NCBI GenBank assembly: GCA_032718475.1
Contig: JAUCBJ010006989.1
Location: 1-64,000 of the forward strand
Direction: 5' to 3'
Length of the DNA stretch: 64,000 nucleotides
From: Nemertoderma westbladi
Taxonomy: Eukaryota; Xenacoelomorpha; Nemertodermatida; Nemertodermatidae
Under the pieces are notes generated by a model. It was not told where the DNA came from. It worked only from the letters and a program-made list of their open reading frames with translations, and did no database searches. Below are positions 63,878-64,000 of the stretch, piece after piece. The translations under genes and the position numbers were made by a program. Position 1 is the first letter of the stretch, and every line of letters starts with the position of its first letter.

Positions 63878-64000
63878 TGTTGCCATGGTAACAATTATTT
63901 TATAAAGATGCGACTGCATACGGAACTGTTACCTTTTTTTAAATACTGCTATTTTGAAATTTAAAAATTAATTAACTAATTAATTAACTACAGGTTCTTG
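63878..64000. other. Right window edge
   Basis: AT-rich sequence after the long inverted-repeat element. If the BEL/Pao element's 3' LTR was displaced by later insertions, it would have to begin here or beyond. Nothing in these 123 bases identifies it. Confidence 0.3.

Overview
This is a eukaryotic, animal-type window. It carries a two-exon TRPM-family cation channel, a protein kinase A catalytic-like kinase, an SLC18B1-like transporter and the first exons of a DEAH-box RNA helicase of the DHX36/DHX9 kind. All have metazoan protein signatures, GT-AG splice sites and long AT-rich non-coding spacers. The density and variety of transposable elements, microsatellites and poly-G tracts suggest a marine invertebrate genome, but nothing here fixes the species. 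No prokaryotic operon, CRISPR array or rRNA gene was seen.

Layout. 1-3.1 kb: an almost identical 0.89-kb direct repeat flanks a CpG-rich 1.2-kb core with a CRE palindrome and a possible first exon. 3.4-8.8 kb: poly-G tracts, a (AGGAAC)n microsatellite, a foldback element ending about 45 bp before the intronless PKA-like kinase (5113-6180), and diverged single arms of two foldback families. 8.3-15.7 kb: broken LINE copies, and at 11425-11478 a sequence that folds as a complete type III hammerhead ribozyme. A second copy of the ribozyme unit at 9657 begins almost exactly at the predicted self-cleavage site. 16.75-17.65 kb: a 900-bp palindromic MITE. 17.8-19.1 kb: the transporter (minus strand). 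22.5-26.9 kb: the TRPM channel (minus strand, one 227-bp intron, deduced protein of 1410 residues). 28.2-35.2 kb: a 7-kb minisatellite of 60-bp units whose minus strand stays open as a 20-residue repeat, itself rearranged by kilobase-scale duplications.

35.4-40.6 kb: LINE and SINE fragments, an inverted pair of CAATTGACG arrays, and several copies of a MITE whose ends read CCCATGTGAAGAAT. 41.0-44.6 kb: three helicase exons (plus strand), with a LINE inserted antisense in intron 1; the remaining exons are not recognised. 45.6-47.2 kb: a foldback transposon with tandem repeats inside its arms, a nested smaller inverted repeat and a candidate 6-bp target duplication. 50.5-58.6 kb: an uninterrupted 2685-codon BEL/Pao polyprotein (Gag-like, zinc knuckle, protease, reverse transcriptase, RNase H, integrase) for which no LTRs could be seen. 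58.6-60.9 kb: a 5'-truncated CR1/Rex1-like LINE (minus strand) abutting its stop codon. 61.0-63.9 kb: an element with long diverged terminal inverted repeats.

The host genes are unrelated in function (channel, transporter, kinase, helicase), and nothing suggests they form one pathway. The mobile DNA is what ties the window together. The items most worth follow-up are the hammerhead ribozyme repeat pair, the open-frame minisatellite and the foldback elements with tandem arrays in their arms.
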